A stretch of 36,797 bases of DNA from Bacillus renqingensis (GTDB taxonomy: Bacteria > Bacillota > Bacilli > Bacillales > Cytobacillaceae). The notes under the pieces were generated by a model. That model did no database searches, was not told the origin of the DNA, and saw only the letters and a program-made list of their open reading frames with translations. The position numbers and the translations under genes were made by a program. Within the stretch, counting starts at the first letter, position 1; the number at the start of each line of letters is the position of its first letter. The stretch lies in NCBI RefSeq assembly GCF_016464375.1, contig NZ_JADDIU010000041.1, forward strand, positions 1-36,797, written 5' to 3'. This document shows, piece after piece, positions 15,272 through 24,411 of this stretch.

Positions 15272-16228
15272 TTGGTTAAAGAACAAATAAATCAAACAAT
15301 AGATAAAATTCTCGCAAACATTGAAAAGGTAATGATCGGAAAGAGAGATGTGGCGGAACTCAGCTTAGTAGCGTTGCTGGCAGAAGGCCACGTGCTTCTT
15401 GAAGACGTACCTGGCGTCGGAAAGACGATGATGGTCCGTGCCCTGGCAAAGTCAGTTAATGCCAATTTCCGCAGAATCCAGTTCACCCCTGATCTGCTGC
15501 CATCCGATGTTACCGGTGTCTCAATTTATAATCCGAAAGAAATGGATTTTGAGTTCCGCCCAGGTCCGTTGATGGGCAATATTATCCTTGCTGATGAAAT
15601 TAACCGGACATCGCCAAAGACACAATCAGCATTGCTGGAAGGAATGGAGGAAGCGAGCGTCACCATTGATGGTGTAACCCATAAATTGCAAAAACCGTTT
15701 TTCGTGATGGCGACACAGAACCCAATCGAATACGAAGGAACCTATCCGCTTCCGGAGGCCCAACTTGACCGCTTTTTATTAAAAATGAAAATGGGTTATC
15801 CGGAGCATCATGAAGAAATTGAGGTGTTAGACAGGGCGCAAAGGGTTCCGCCGATTGAAGAACTTAATCCGGTTATCGACCTTGAAGGATTGCGGATCCT
15901 GCAGAATCAAATAAAAGATGTATTCGTCGACGATACGATGAAGCGATATATTGTTGATATAGTAAATCAGACACGGGTTCATGGCAGCGTCTACCTTGGT
16001 GCAAGTCCACGAGGATCGATTGCCTTAATGAAAGCAGCTCAAGGCTATGCCTTCATGTACGACCGCGATTATGTACTCCCGGACGATATTCAGTATTTGG
16101 CTCCATTTGTATTGTCACACCGGCTTATTTTAAAATCCCAAGCAAAGTTTGAAGGAATCACAGCAGAGGAAGTGGTTGACCAGATCATTGCCAGAGTCCC
16201 GGTGCCGGTTCAAAGGCTGGTAAAATAA
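15272..16228 (+). CDS. yeaC: MoxR-type AAA+ ATPase
   Basis: 318-residue MoxR ATPase. Walker A is PGVGKT (47-52), Walker B is IILADEI (104-110), followed by the sensor-1 region FFVMATQNPIEYEGTYPLPEAQLDRF and the arginine-finger/sensor-2 region VYLGASPRGSIALMKAAQ. Such ATPases act as chaperone-like partners of VWA or DUF58 proteins. The start is TTG 15272, seven bases after AAGGAGGAG; no better start exists. It lies two bases before the DUF58 gene, and gene order matches B. subtilis yeaC-yeaD-yebA-guaA. Confidence 0.93.
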   Translation: MVKEQINQTIDKILANIEKVMIGKRDVAELSLVALLAEGHVLLEDVPGVGKTMMVRALAKSVNANFRRIQFTPDLLPSDVTGVSIYNPKEMDFEFRPGPLMGNIILADEINRTSPKTQSALLEGMEEASVTIDGVTHKLQKPFFVMATQNPIEYEGTYPLPEAQLDRFLLKMKMGYPEHHEEIEVLDRAQRVPPIEELNPVIDLEGLRILQNQIKDVFVDDTMKRYIVDIVNQTRVHGSVYLGASPRGSIALMKAAQGYAFMYDRDYVLPDDIQYLAPFVLSHRLILKSQAKFEGITAEEVVDQIIARVPVPVQRLVK

Positions 16229-16230
16229 TT

Positions 16231-17448
16231 ATGAAAAGAATGTGGACGTTAATCAAAAAGGTGTGGAAGTTTATTCTGCTATTTTTGCTAATTCTCCTTA
16301 CCTTTTCTTATGCGATGTTTCAAGGCGGATTTGTCAGCTGGTTTTTATTTTACAGCTTCCTGCCGTTTGCTATCTATTGTGTGGCGTTGTCCTTTTACCC
16401 CTTGGGTGAGCTTGAAATAACGAGGATTTTGCCGAAAAAGGACTACGATGCCGGCGAGCCGTTAACCGTAACGGTTAACATCAAACGGTCAAAGGCATTT
16501 CCATTATTTTATCTACTAATGGAAGAACAATTAGACGGTGCACTCGGCCTCGCACAGCAGCAAAAAAGCGCAAAAGCACTGTTGTTTCCCGGCTTTAAAA
16601 AAGAACTTTCCTATGAATATATGATTCAGGAACTGCCTCGCGGGGAGCATTTCTTCCATTCGTTTACTGTAAGGATTGGGGATCCGCTTGGACTATTTGA
16701 AAAAGAAAAACGCATTCCTTTAGAGGGCAAAATCATGGTTTATCCTGCCTATACGGAGCTTCTCTACCGGCCATTTGAAAATCAATATGATCAAGGATTA
16801 ACAGCTTCCCGAGAACGTGTCCAGCGTGACACCTCAATGGCTGTTGGGGTAAGGGAGTATCGGCCGGGTGATCGTTTTTCTTGGGTTAACTGGAAAGCGA
16901 CGGCGAAACGAAATGAATTGATGACAAAGGAGTTCGAACAGCGCCAATCGCATGATGTGTTTGTCGTGATGGATTGTATTCCAGATCAGCACTTTGAAGC
17001 CATTGTATCGTTTACCGCCTCTTTACTGCGGGCTCTATTAAAAAGAGGGGCGCAAACAGGTCTGTTAACGCACAGTAAAGAAAGAGCATCATTTCCAATC
17101 AGAGGCGGTCAACAGCATTTGCAAAAGCTCTTCTATCATCTTGCAAAGATCGAGGCCAAAAGTACCGCCTCATTAGATAAAGTAATGGAAGCAGACGGAG
17201 TTCTTGTCCAGCAAACGGTTTCGTTTATGCTTGTGACTGCCCAGTTAACGAAACCTTTAATTGAAAAAGTAAGCTTTCTTGGACACAAAAAAGGCAGGAT
17301 GACTTTATTTCTCATTAAGGGTCAAAAGGAATTGCCAACAGATGAGGAACGGTCGCTAATGGCGATGGCCAACGCCCGCGGGACCCGCGTATTGATGGTC
17401 CATGAAGGTGATTTTGCTGCGGCTTTTTCGGAGGTGACGGGGTGGTGA
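16231..17448 (+). CDS. yeaD: DUF58-domain membrane-anchored protein
   Basis: 405-residue protein with two N-terminal transmembrane helices (about residues 10-30 and 33-52), then an extended beta region. The DUF58 signature GVREYRPGDRFSWVNWKATAK begins near residue 207, and a VWA-like C-terminal half (DVFVVMDCIP) follows. It is the usual partner of the upstream MoxR ATPase; the biochemical role is unsettled in the family. No convincing ribosome site precedes ATG 16231, so translation is probably coupled to the MoxR gene. Its last seven bases overlap the next gene. Confidence 0.9.
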   Translation: MKRMWTLIKKVWKFILLFLLILLTFSYAMFQGGFVSWFLFYSFLPFAIYCVALSFYPLGELEITRILPKKDYDAGEPLTVTVNIKRSKAFPLFYLLMEEQLDGALGLAQQQKSAKALLFPGFKKELSYEYMIQELPRGEHFFHSFTVRIGDPLGLFEKEKRIPLEGKIMVYPAYTELLYRPFENQYDQGLTASRERVQRDTSMAVGVREYRPGDRFSWVNWKATAKRNELMTKEFEQRQSHDVFVVMDCIPDQHFEAIVSFTASLLRALLKRGAQTGLLTHSKERASFPIRGGQQHLQKLFYHLAKIEAKSTASLDKVMEADGVLVQQTVSFMLVTAQLTKPLIEKVSFLGHKKGRMTLFLIKGQKELPTDEERSLMAMANARGTRVLMVHEGDFAAAFSEVTGW

Positions 17449-19646
17449 GGAAACGAGACTTTCCGGCATTACTATTATATGTGCTAGGTTTTTTGCTTTT
17501 ATGGGAATGGCTCCGGCCGATTGAGCAATTAACGAATACTGATAATATTGAAATCTTTATAATTTTTTTGTTGCTCTCATTCACTTTATCCTACTTTAAA
17601 CTGAAATGGATCTGGCAATTTGCCGCTAAAAGTATTTATATCCTCCTATTTATTCAGCGCCTTTATTACGAAGGGAGCTTCTTTCAGTTTAGCTGGCTAA
17701 AATCGTTTATCACAGATCTAGTTCATAATGTGGGATGGATGTTTGCTAGAGACTGGAATGCTTTATCCTATGAATTTCGCAGTTTCCTGTTTTTTATTCT
17801 TCTTTGGATCATGGGCTACTTAATAGATTATTGGCTGTTGCGGCAGCAACAAATTTTCCTCTTTTTCTTTATGACACTAGTCTACATTACCGTGTTGGAT
17901 ACCTTCACCGACTATGATGCAAAAATGGCGGTTGTTCGAACCGTTATCGCCGGTTTTGCTGCCATAGGGATGCTTTCGTATTATCGGATCATCTTCCGGG
18001 AAAAGGTGAACAGCAGCCCGGCATTTTTAAAAAAATGGATGGCACCGCTGGCGGGTATGATTGCCTTTAGCGTCCTTTTAGGGGTTGTATCACCAAAGGC
18101 AGCGCCAGTATGGCCGGATCCTGTTCCCTATTTAAAGGCTGTAAAGGAAGGGGAAAGCAAAAGCAGCGGCAAGCGGGTAAGCCGAATTGGTTTTGGAGCG
18201 AATGATGACCGGCTTGGGGGTCCGTTTATCGGTGATAACAATACGGTGTTCAAGGCTATGGCGACCGGGAAAATTTATTGGAAGGTCGAGACGAAGGATT
18301 TGTATACAGGAAAAGGATGGGTTTCTTCCGGTTTAACACCTATTTCATTTAAGGAAGGGGATCTTGTCCCCGTCTATTCGATTCCAAATGGAGTAGAAAG
18401 GAGTCTGGAAACAGCGAAGATCATCCCTGCTGATACTCATCATCCACTGATCGTTTATCCGGCCGGAATAGTAAGAATTCAAGGTATTAAGCCAAATTTG
18501 CCAGAATCCACGATGTTTCCAATTGATACAACAACGGAGAAAATTGAAAGCTTCAGAGCAAGTGAATATTCGATTGAATACGGCATTCCAAGATATAAGG
18601 TGGAGGATTTACGGAAAACAACCGGGTTTCAACGATCGGAGATGGGGCAGGAATTTTATCAGAAATATACCAAGCTGCCGGAGAATCTACCATCAAGAAT
18701 CAAACAATTAACAGAAGAAATCACAGCCGGAGAGAAAAATTGGTTTGATCAGGCAAAGGCTGTCGAACGTTATTTTGGCCAGAGTGAATACAGCTATGAT
18801 CAAAAAAATGTCGCCTTGCCCGGGGAAAATGATGATTACGTCGATCAATTTTTGTTCGAAACAAAACGTGGCTATTGTGATAATTTTTCAACCTCGATGG
18901 CTGTTATGCTGCGGACGATTGGGATACCAACCCGCTGGGTAAAGGGGTTTACCGGCGGCGACTTTTTAGAGTACAGCAAAGAAGCCGATAATAAGACAGT
19001 CTACAATATTACCAACAATCATGCCCATTCATGGGTAGAGGTGTTCCTTCCAAATCAGGGCTGGGTCCCGTTTGAACCGACGAAGGGGTTTGTAAATGAC
19101 ATTCGAATCGATTACGGCACTAATGAATCATCGTCAAATCGTCAGTATGCCCCGCCGGCTCCCGCCTTGAAAAAGCCGAAGAAGGAAACAAGCGATGACA
19201 CCAAACAAACCAAGAAAGCAGAAGAGAAAAAGGTTGACTTGGATATGTTGTGGTTAAAAACGAAACTGTTTTTTAAAACAAACTGGACATGGATGGTCCT
19301 GAGCATGGCTGGACTCATTGCATTCATCGCCATTCTTTATCGAATCCGCGGCAGGTGGTTTCCTTATATCCTATTACTGCGTTACCGTTTTAAGCAGCAA
19401 GACGAAACCATCGCTACAGCTTATTTGATTTTACTAGGCCAATTGGATCGATATGGGTTAAAGCGAAAAGAAAATCAAACACTAAGGAACTACGCACAGT
19501 ATATCGATAGCTTTTTTTCAACAAAAGAAATGACACGATTAACGAACCAATATGAACAATACTTGTATCACCAGCGTCTTCCGAAAGGAAGCTGGCAGGG
19601 AAATCGCAAATTGTGGGAAAATTTAATCAAAAAAACAATCGCTTGA
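17442..19646 (+). CDS. yebA: Transmembrane transglutaminase-like protein (TgpA/YebA type)
   Basis: 734-residue membrane protein. It has five or six N-terminal helices (to about residue 205, DUF3488-like), then an external transglutaminase-core domain with Cys479 in RGYCDNFSTSMAVMLR and His529 in HAHSWVEV. The third position is Glu in PFEPT, where Asp is common. Another transmembrane helix (near 610-630) and a cytoplasmic DUF4129 tail follow. The exact reaction (crosslinking or proteolysis) is not known for Bacillus members. GTG 17442 overlaps the DUF58 stop, showing translational coupling. It closes the MoxR operon. Confidence 0.92.
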   Translation: MVRKRDFPALLLYVLGFLLLWEWLRPIEQLTNTDNIEIFIIFLLLSFTLSYFKLKWIWQFAAKSIYILLFIQRLYYEGSFFQFSWLKSFITDLVHNVGWMFARDWNALSYEFRSFLFFILLWIMGYLIDYWLLRQQQIFLFFFMTLVYITVLDTFTDYDAKMAVVRTVIAGFAAIGMLSYYRIIFREKVNSSPAFLKKWMAPLAGMIAFSVLLGVVSPKAAPVWPDPVPYLKAVKEGESKSSGKRVSRIGFGANDDRLGGPFIGDNNTVFKAMATGKIYWKVETKDLYTGKGWVSSGLTPISFKEGDLVPVYSIPNGVERSLETAKIIPADTHHPLIVYPAGIVRIQGIKPNLPESTMFPIDTTTEKIESFRASEYSIEYGIPRYKVEDLRKTTGFQRSEMGQEFYQKYTKLPENLPSRIKQLTEEITAGEKNWFDQAKAVERYFGQSEYSYDQKNVALPGENDDYVDQFLFETKRGYCDNFSTSMAVMLRTIGIPTRWVKGFTGGDFLEYSKEADNKTVYNITNNHAHSWVEVFLPNQGWVPFEPTKGFVNDIRIDYGTNESSSNRQYAPPAPALKKPKKETSDDTKQTKKAEEKKVDLDMLWLKTKLFFKTNWTWMVLSMAGLIAFIAILYRIRGRWFPYILLLRYRFKQQDETIATAYLILLGQLDRYGLKRKENQTLRNYAQYIDSFFSTKEMTRLTNQYEQYLYHQRLPKGSWQGNRKLWENLIKKTIA

Positions 19647-19672
19647 CCAAAAAATCGACCTATTGATACAAT
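19643..19672 (+). promoter_or_regulatory. Probable promoter of the guaA leader
   Basis: TTGACC (19643-19648) overlaps the yebA stop codon, and TACAAT (19667-19672) follows after 18 bp. A transcript starting near 19679 would carry both the structured RNA at 19699 and the purine riboswitch. Confidence 0.6.
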
Positions 19673-19698
19673 ATGATGGAGTTGATTGTCGAACCCAG

Positions 19699-19812
19699 GC
19701 GCCGTAGTCCTTCGGGTCATAAGCCTTCTCGCTGTGGCGGCTTTAGAAACTGCCTCGTATGCTAGTTCGTCTTAAGGCTAAGAGGGGTGGACTACGGCGC
19801 TTGTACTTTTTT
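19699..19812 (+). ncRNA. Structured RNA of unknown class upstream of the guaA riboswitch
   Basis: A perfect 12-bp closing stem, GCGCCGTAGTCC (19699-19710) with GGACTACGGCGC (19789-19800), encloses 78 bases with further pairing. AAGCC (19721-19725) can pair with GGCTT (19739-19743), and GCCT (19752-19755) with AGGC (19775-19778). A T6 run at 19807-19812 follows the stem by six bases. It is not part of the purine aptamer, and I could not match it to T-box, SAM, FMN, lysine, M-box, 6S or SRP RNA from memory. It could be an extra leader element or a separate small RNA. Confidence 0.6.
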
Positions 19813-19821
19813 AAATAGAAG

Positions 19822-19977
19822 CTTTCATATATCCTCAAAAATAAGGTTTGAGAGTCTCTACCGGGCCGCCGCAAATGGCCTGACTATGAAGGCAGAATTT
19901 TTTCAATGCGATTTTTTGCGAGTGAACTAGAATTCTGCCTTCCTGATAGCAGCAGGGGGGAGAATTCTAGTTTTTTT
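19822..19977 (+). promoter_or_regulatory. Guanine-class purine riboswitch with terminator, controlling guaA
   Basis: The aptamer is 19822-19892. P1 pairs 19822-19829 with 19885-19892, P2 is CTCAAA/TTTGAG (19834-19839, 19847-19852), and P3 is GGGCC/GGCCT. The conserved TCTCTACC and TGACTATGAA junctions are present. The specificity base at 19884 is C, so guanine (or hypoxanthine), not adenine. The antiterminator pairs AAGGCAGAATT (19889-19899) with AATTCTGCCTT (19931-19941). The terminator pairs CTAGAATTCT (19927-19936) with AGAATTCTAG (19961-19970), then T7. Ligand holds P1, blocks the antiterminator and stops transcription, so guanine shuts off guaA. Confidence 0.95.
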
Positions 19978-20038
19978 GTTGTTAACTTTTTCAAAGTGGT
20001 AAAAACTATAGGTACTTTAGAAAGTTGAGGTGGCTGTT

Positions 20039-21577
20039 TTGTCAGGGAAACAAGATATGATTGTCGTGTTAGACTTTGGTAGTCAATATAATCAGCTGAT
20101 TACACGCCGAATTCGTGAATTTGGTGTGTATAGTGAACTGCATCCGCATACGATTACAGCGGAAGAGATTCGCAACATGAATCCGAAAGGGATTATTTTC
20201 TCCGGCGGGCCGAACAGTGTGTATGATGAGCATTCATTCCGTTGTGATGAGGAAATCTTTGAAATGGGTCTGCCGATTCTCGGGATTTGTTATGGGATGC
20301 AATTAATGACCGTTCATTTTGACGGTAAAGTTGAAAAAGCAAGGCAGCGTGAATATGGAAAGGCCACGATGGAAGTGCAAAGCGAGTCCAAGCTTTTTGC
20401 CGGTCTGCCAAAAGAGCAGGTCGTCTGGATGAGCCATGGTGACTTAGTTATAGAACCGCCTGAAGGCTTTACAGTCGAGGGGACAAGCCCGTCCTGTCCA
20501 ATTGCGGCGATGAGCAATGAAGCGCGCAAGCTTTATGCGGTTCAGTTCCATCCGGAAGTACGCCATTCGGTATATGGCAACGAGCTGCTTAGGAATTTTG
20601 TCTTTCATGTGTGTGGTGCGAGCGGCGACTGGTCGATGGAAAACTTCATTGAAATGGAAATAGCTAAAATCCGCGAAATCGTTGGCGATAAAAAAGTTCT
20701 TTGTGCGTTAAGCGGCGGGGTGGACTCATCGGTGGTAGCTGTGTTGATTCATAAAGCAATTGGTGACCAGCTGACATGTATCTTTGTTGACCATGGATTG
20801 TTAAGGAAACATGAAGCGGAAAGTGTAATGAAGACCTTCTCCGAAGGCTTCCATATGAATGTGATTAAAATTGATGCCAAGGACCGTTTCTTATCAAAAC
20901 TGGAGGGTGTAACGGATCCCGAGAAGAAACGAAAAATTATTGGCAACGAATTTATTTACGTCTTTGATGATGAAGCGACAAAGCTCGAAGGAATTGACTT
21001 TTTAGCACAAGGAACGCTGTATACGGATATTATTGAAAGTGGCACGACTACAGCGCAAACGATAAAATCCCATCATAATGTGGGCGGGCTGCCGGAAGAT
21101 ATGCAATTTACCTTGATTGAGCCGCTTAACACTTTGTTCAAAGATGAAGTCCGCGCTCTTGGGACAGAACTGGGAATTCCGGATGATATTGTTTGGCGCC
21201 AGCCCTTCCCAGGACCAGGTCTCGGGATTCGCGTTCTTGGAGCTGTCAGTGAGGACAAACTTGAAATCGTCCGCGAATCAGATTGGATTTTACGTGAAGA
21301 AATTAAAAAGGCGGGTCTTGACCGTGATATTTGGCAATATTTCACGGTACTGCCGGACATTCGCAGTGTCGGTGTTATGGGGGATACACGAACCTATGAT
21401 TATACAATTGGAATCCGCGCGGTGACTTCGATTGATGGGATGACTTCTGACTGGGCTCGAATCCCCTGGGATGTCCTCGAAGTCATCTCGACTCGAATTG
21501 TCAATGAGGTCCCACATGTCAACAGGGTCGTCTATGATATCACCAGCAAGCCACCGGCAACGATTGAGTGGGAATAA
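20039..21577 (+). CDS. guaA: GMP synthase (glutamine-hydrolysing)
   Basis: Converts XMP, ATP and glutamine to GMP, the last step of de novo guanine nucleotide synthesis. The N-terminal class I glutamine amidotransferase has the nucleophile Cys in GICYGMQ (about residue 84) and the His/Glu in FHPEV (about 171). The ATP-pyrophosphatase domain has the PP-loop SGGVDSS (about 225), and the dimerisation domain ends [11 protein letters not shown]. Length is about 512, normal for the family. TTG 20039 is five bases after GAGGTGG; GTG 20030 is in frame but has a poor site. The 3' end of guaA is a known integration hotspot for genomic islands, and accessory DNA begins right after it. Confidence 0.97.
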   Translation: MSGKQDMIVVLDFGSQYNQLITRRIREFGVYSELHPHTITAEEIRNMNPKGIIFSGGPNSVYDEHSFRCDEEIFEMGLPILGICYGMQLMTVHFDGKVEKARQREYGKATMEVQSESKLFAGLPKEQVVWMSHGDLVIEPPEGFTVEGTSPSCPIAAMSNEARKLYAVQFHPEVRHSVYGNELLRNFVFHVCGASGDWSMENFIEMEIAKIREIVGDKKVLCALSGGVDSSVVAVLIHKAIGDQLTCIFVDHGLLRKHEAESVMKTFSEGFHMNVIKIDAKDRFLSKLEGVTDPEKKRKIIGNEFIYVFDDEATKLEGIDFLAQGTLYTDIIESGTTTAQTIKSHHNVGGLPEDMQFTLIEPLNTLFKDEVRALGTELGIPDDIVWRQPFPGPGLGIRVLGAVSEDKLEIVRESDWILREEIKKAGLDRDIWQYFTVLPDIRSVGVMGDTRTYDYTIGIRAVTSIDGMTSDWARIPWDVLEVISTRIVNEVPHVNRVVYDITSKPPATIEWE

Positions 21578-21704
21578 TTCACTAAAGGCATTTGAAGTGA
21601 AAACGTTGATTTGACTGCATTTCGATGGTACGTAAAATGGATAAAACAATCAAAAACGAATAGGTTCTCCGCCAAGATTCCGCCAGAGGAAATGGAGAAA
21701 AATG

Positions 21705-21738
21705 AGAGATATTGTGTAAAAGCAGTATCTCTTTTTTT
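21705..21738 (+). terminator. guaA terminator (twin of 30339-30371)
   Basis: AGAGATA (21705-21711) pairs with TATCTCT (21726-21732), followed by seven T. The whole hairpin, including its loop TTGTGTAAAAGCAG, closely matches the one at 30339-30371. Bases 21578-21704 contain no gene. Confidence 0.8.
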
Positions 21739-21887
21739 ATTCTAATTCATTTTTAAGTCACTGTTTATCAGTGTTTGTCTCACATGTGTGATTAGAAAGT
21801 GAGTGGAGTAATTTAAAAAAATAATTCCATTTATAAATATTTGAAGGCTTATTTTTTAGTTGTGACTAAACTTTGGAGTGGCAGAAG

Positions 21888-21968
21888 ATGAAATATAACA
21901 TTATCTATGCTGACCTACCATGGCAATATCGACAAAATAAAGGACGAGGTGTGGCAAGAAATTTATGA
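21888..21968 (+). pseudogene. Truncated MT-A70-type adenine methyltransferase
   Basis: With a GGAG site nine bases upstream, ATG 21888 opens a 26-codon frame, MKYNIIYADLPWQYRQNKGR, then GVARNL and a stop. This matches the N-terminus of MT-A70-like DNA adenine methyltransferases, whose catalytic DPPW is here DLPW, and whose next block GxAxxHY is cut at the His. The rest of the gene is missing. It is a relic of a phage or island methyltransferase at the boundary of the accessory block. Confidence 0.6.
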
Positions 21969-22010
21969 GTCATAAAAAATGTATATTCTATTTTGTGCAC
22001 CCAATTTCAT

Positions 22011-22184
22011 GCACGTCGAGGCTATAGTGTTGCTACAAAGACAATAAGTCTGGAAATCCTTCATTTCAAGCACTTTTACAAGCATGTGGCATTTGTACCT
22101 TGGGTGATAAAATCAAAAATAAGGAGTTAAGGAACCATATCAATGTCTCAGTAGTTATCGATCTAGAGTGTGGGAATACAACAG
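22011..22184 (+). repeat. Long direct repeat, copy A (left of the FRG cassette)
   Basis: About 170 bp, largely identical to 26655-26820. It begins CACGTCGAGGCTATAGTG, which reads HVEAIVLLQRQ and a stop, like the C-terminus of RlmCD/RumA-type rRNA uracil methyltransferases. Shared blocks include AATCCTTCATTTCAAGCACT, TTACAAGCATGTGG, GTTAAGGAACCATATCAATG and AGAGTGTGGGAATAC. Compared with copy B it has a 12-base insertion and two extra bases further on. No open frame spans it. Confidence 0.85.
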
Positions 22185-22197
22185 AATAATGATTTGA

Positions 22198-22265
22198 AAA
22201 ACATACTAACATTGAAGCAAATGCCTTGGCTGTTTTTTTGTGCTCCTAAGTTAGTATGTTTTTTA
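22198..22265 (+). terminator. Long terminator-like hairpin before the FRG promoter
   Basis: AAACATACTAAC (ending 22210) pairs with GTTAGTATGTTT (starting 22250), followed by more T. An internal AGC/GGCT hairpin with seven T lies in the loop. It insulates the FRG operon from upstream transcription. Confidence 0.65.
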
Positions 22266-22306
22266 TTAGAGAACTTTCAATATAGATGACAGTTTATTCA
22301 GTCTAT

Positions 22307-22334
22307 TTGTTTAATCTCCCAAGTGTTCTATAAT
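22307..22334 (+). promoter_or_regulatory. Probable promoter of the FRG operon
   Basis: TTGTTT (22307-22312) and TATAAT (22329-22334) are 16 bp apart, about 70 bases before the FRG start codon and after the terminator hairpin. The cassette therefore appears to have its own promoter. Confidence 0.55.
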
Positions 22335-22405
22335 GATGTTAATAATAGGAAAAATGTCATGGTGTCAGAGGATTAAAATATATAAAGCTAGAGGTGAATG
22401 GTAGG

Positions 22406-24391
22406 ATGGAGCAAATCAATACTGTTGATGATTATTTAAAAAAGCTGTCGAGGTATGATATTTACAATAATGTCTTCTATAGAGGCCAATTAGAAGTATA
22501 TAAAAGTATTACATCAAGTGTCTCTAGAAATGCAGGATATACAATTAATGAAAACTTCATCTACGAAGAAGCAATTAATATGAAATCTGTAGAATTTGCT
22601 TATTTACCGTCGCCGATTGAACGCCTGTCGAAAATGCAACATTATGGAATTCCAACAAGACTCGTAGATTTAACAGTTGACCCATTAATTGCGCTTTTCT
22701 TTGCTGTACAAAATTTTGATGACAAATCACATGGTAACGTATATGTTTTTGTTCAGCCGGAGCATAGTCTAAACGATAGAAGGATTAAACTGTTGTCTCT
22801 TCTTGCAACATTAGAATCATATAATCTTGATGTAATTAAAAGTTCATATTTAGAATGCTATTCTGAAAAAATAACAGAAGATGAAATATTAGAATTTGCC
22901 TCAGAAGGAGCATTTATAAAGTACTCTGTTGAACTTCAAAAATCTAATGAAAGATTATTTTGCCAGAAAGGCTCTTTTGCAATTTGTGGTAATGAAACAA
23001 TTGGTAAGGAAATAAAAAAGTCTATACTCCCCCTTGATTCAATTGAACCAACAATGGTAATACGGATTCCTTTTGAACATAAACAAGCAGTTAAGAAAGT
23101 GCTTGATGAAAAATATAATATTAACGAAACTACTATATATCCAGAGTTCCCGTCGGTTGCTGACTACCTAAAGGAGAAATACAGAAAAGTAGATTTTGAT
23201 CTGGATAGTACATATAACATTTTTCAAGTGCAAGATGTTTCTCATGCAGGTGCTAGAAGATGCTCTATTGTAGCAGTATTAAATAAAGTTTTGCGAATTG
23301 AAGAGGTAAAGAATATTGGAATTCAGATCATTGATCAATACAGAAGGAAAAACGATGTTGTATGGGTTTATATTGCAAAGAATGGCGATGACTATATTAT
23401 GAAAAACTGGATGATAAGAGGCCAATGGATTAGAGAATCATTAGATCCTAGTTACAAGCCACTTCTTATTGGGGAAGCAGATGAATTAGGCTATATATGG
23501 CGCTTCGAAAAATCCTACAGTACACTGGCAGATTATTATGATGAGTATACCTTTGTAGACGATAAAATTCTTTTTACTCAAAACATGAAAGCATTTGAAG
23601 AATTTGAACCCCACTATAAATATATGTTAAGTGCCTTTGAAAGCGGAGATATGAAGGAATTAGAAGAATATGCTTTTGATAATGCAAGTGTGATCACTAA
23701 ATTTTTTCTAAAGTTCGGTGATTATGGGTACTCAAGAAATGATGAATTTAATGAATATTTGAACAATTTTCAAGGAGTAACTTTGCATCTGGATAATGTG
23801 ATCTTGTGGCTGAAAAAGGAAGAATTAAATTCTCGTGCTAAGAGATACCAGATTTCAAATTGTTTTAGGGATGCTAAGTTACATTTTGATACAATAAAGG
23901 ATCAAGCAATATATTGGAAAAAGGCCATTGATCTTTCAGATGACGAGTACAATGAAATTGATCCTGAAAAAGTAAAAAGAAAAGAATACCAATATAAACA
24001 AACAATACCACTAAATCCGGATGGCTTGGATGTTACTTTTAACCTTGATATTTCCCGAAACAGCGACAATACAGTGAATATACGGGGAACGACTAATCTC
24101 TTTGATAAGGCGTCACTGATGATTTCTTTGAGAAATTCTAATGATTTACTATTGGCACAGAATAAGTCGTTAGTGGAAAATGGACGATTTGATTTCGGTA
24201 GACTTGGAAAAGAAGACATTGGGTTCAATAAAGGAAAGTATAAAGTAGATATTTCTCTCGCTATTCCTTCAGTGCAAAATAAAGAATTTTTATTAAAATC
24301 AGGAATTGAATATGAGAATTTAAAAGGTAAGTATATTGATAGAACTGGTATGGGGCCAACGGTTAGTTATACCGAGGAATTCGAAGTTTGA
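22406..24391 (+). CDS. FRG-domain protein, candidate defence component
   Basis: 661-residue protein. Residues 1-120 hold an FRG domain: NVFYRGQ at 22-28, then KMQHYGIPTRLVDLTVDP and LIALFFAVQNF (76-104). Its function is unknown, but it recurs in phage-defence loci. A mixed middle region follows (about 120-530). Residues 545-661 look like a beta-sandwich: NPDGLDVTFNLDIS, NIRGTTNLFDKASLMISLRN, GKYKVDISLAI, SGIEYENLKGKYID. There are no transmembrane segments or signal peptide. ATG 22406 lies nine bases after GAGGTG; the GTG in that site (22394) is less likely as a start. It leads a cassette of three genes (next gap 20 bp) flanked by long direct repeats. Confidence 0.75.
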   Translation: MEQINTVDDYLKKLSRYDIYNNVFYRGQLEVYKSITSSVSRNAGYTINENFIYEEAINMKSVEFAYLPSPIERLSKMQHYGIPTRLVDLTVDPLIALFFAVQNFDDKSHGNVYVFVQPEHSLNDRRIKLLSLLATLESYNLDVIKSSYLECYSEKITEDEILEFASEGAFIKYSVELQKSNERLFCQKGSFAICGNETIGKEIKKSILPLDSIEPTMVIRIPFEHKQAVKKVLDEKYNINETTIYPEFPSVADYLKEKYRKVDFDLDSTYNIFQVQDVSHAGARRCSIVAVLNKVLRIEEVKNIGIQIIDQYRRKNDVVWVYIAKNGDDYIMKNWMIRGQWIRESLDPSYKPLLIGEADELGYIWRFEKSYSTLADYYDEYTFVDDKILFTQNMKAFEEFEPHYKYMLSAFESGDMKELEEYAFDNASVITKFFLKFGDYGYSRNDEFNEYLNNFQGVTLHLDNVILWLKKEELNSRAKRYQISNCFRDAKLHFDTIKDQAIYWKKAIDLSDDEYNEIDPEKVKRKEYQYKQTIPLNPDGLDVTFNLDISRNSDNTVNIRGTTNLFDKASLMISLRNSNDLLLAQNKSLVENGRFDFGRLGKEDIGFNKGKYKVDISLAIPSVQNKEFLLKSGIEYENLKGKYIDRTGMGPTVSYTEEFEV

Positions 24392-24411
24392 TTGAATATT
24401 GAGGTGGCCAA

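Noticed and set aside
19775..19800. T-box-like GGGTGG-AC-CGC near the end of the structured RNA
   Set aside because: The order of bases does not match the T-box AGGGTGGNACCGCG core, the element is too short for a T-box, and guaA is not an aminoacylation or amino-acid gene.
21560..21577. guaA 3' end as attL of the island
   Set aside because: A second copy of ATTGAGTGGGAATAA was looked for to the right and not found inside the window, so integration exactly at guaA cannot be shown here; the right end may lie beyond 36797.
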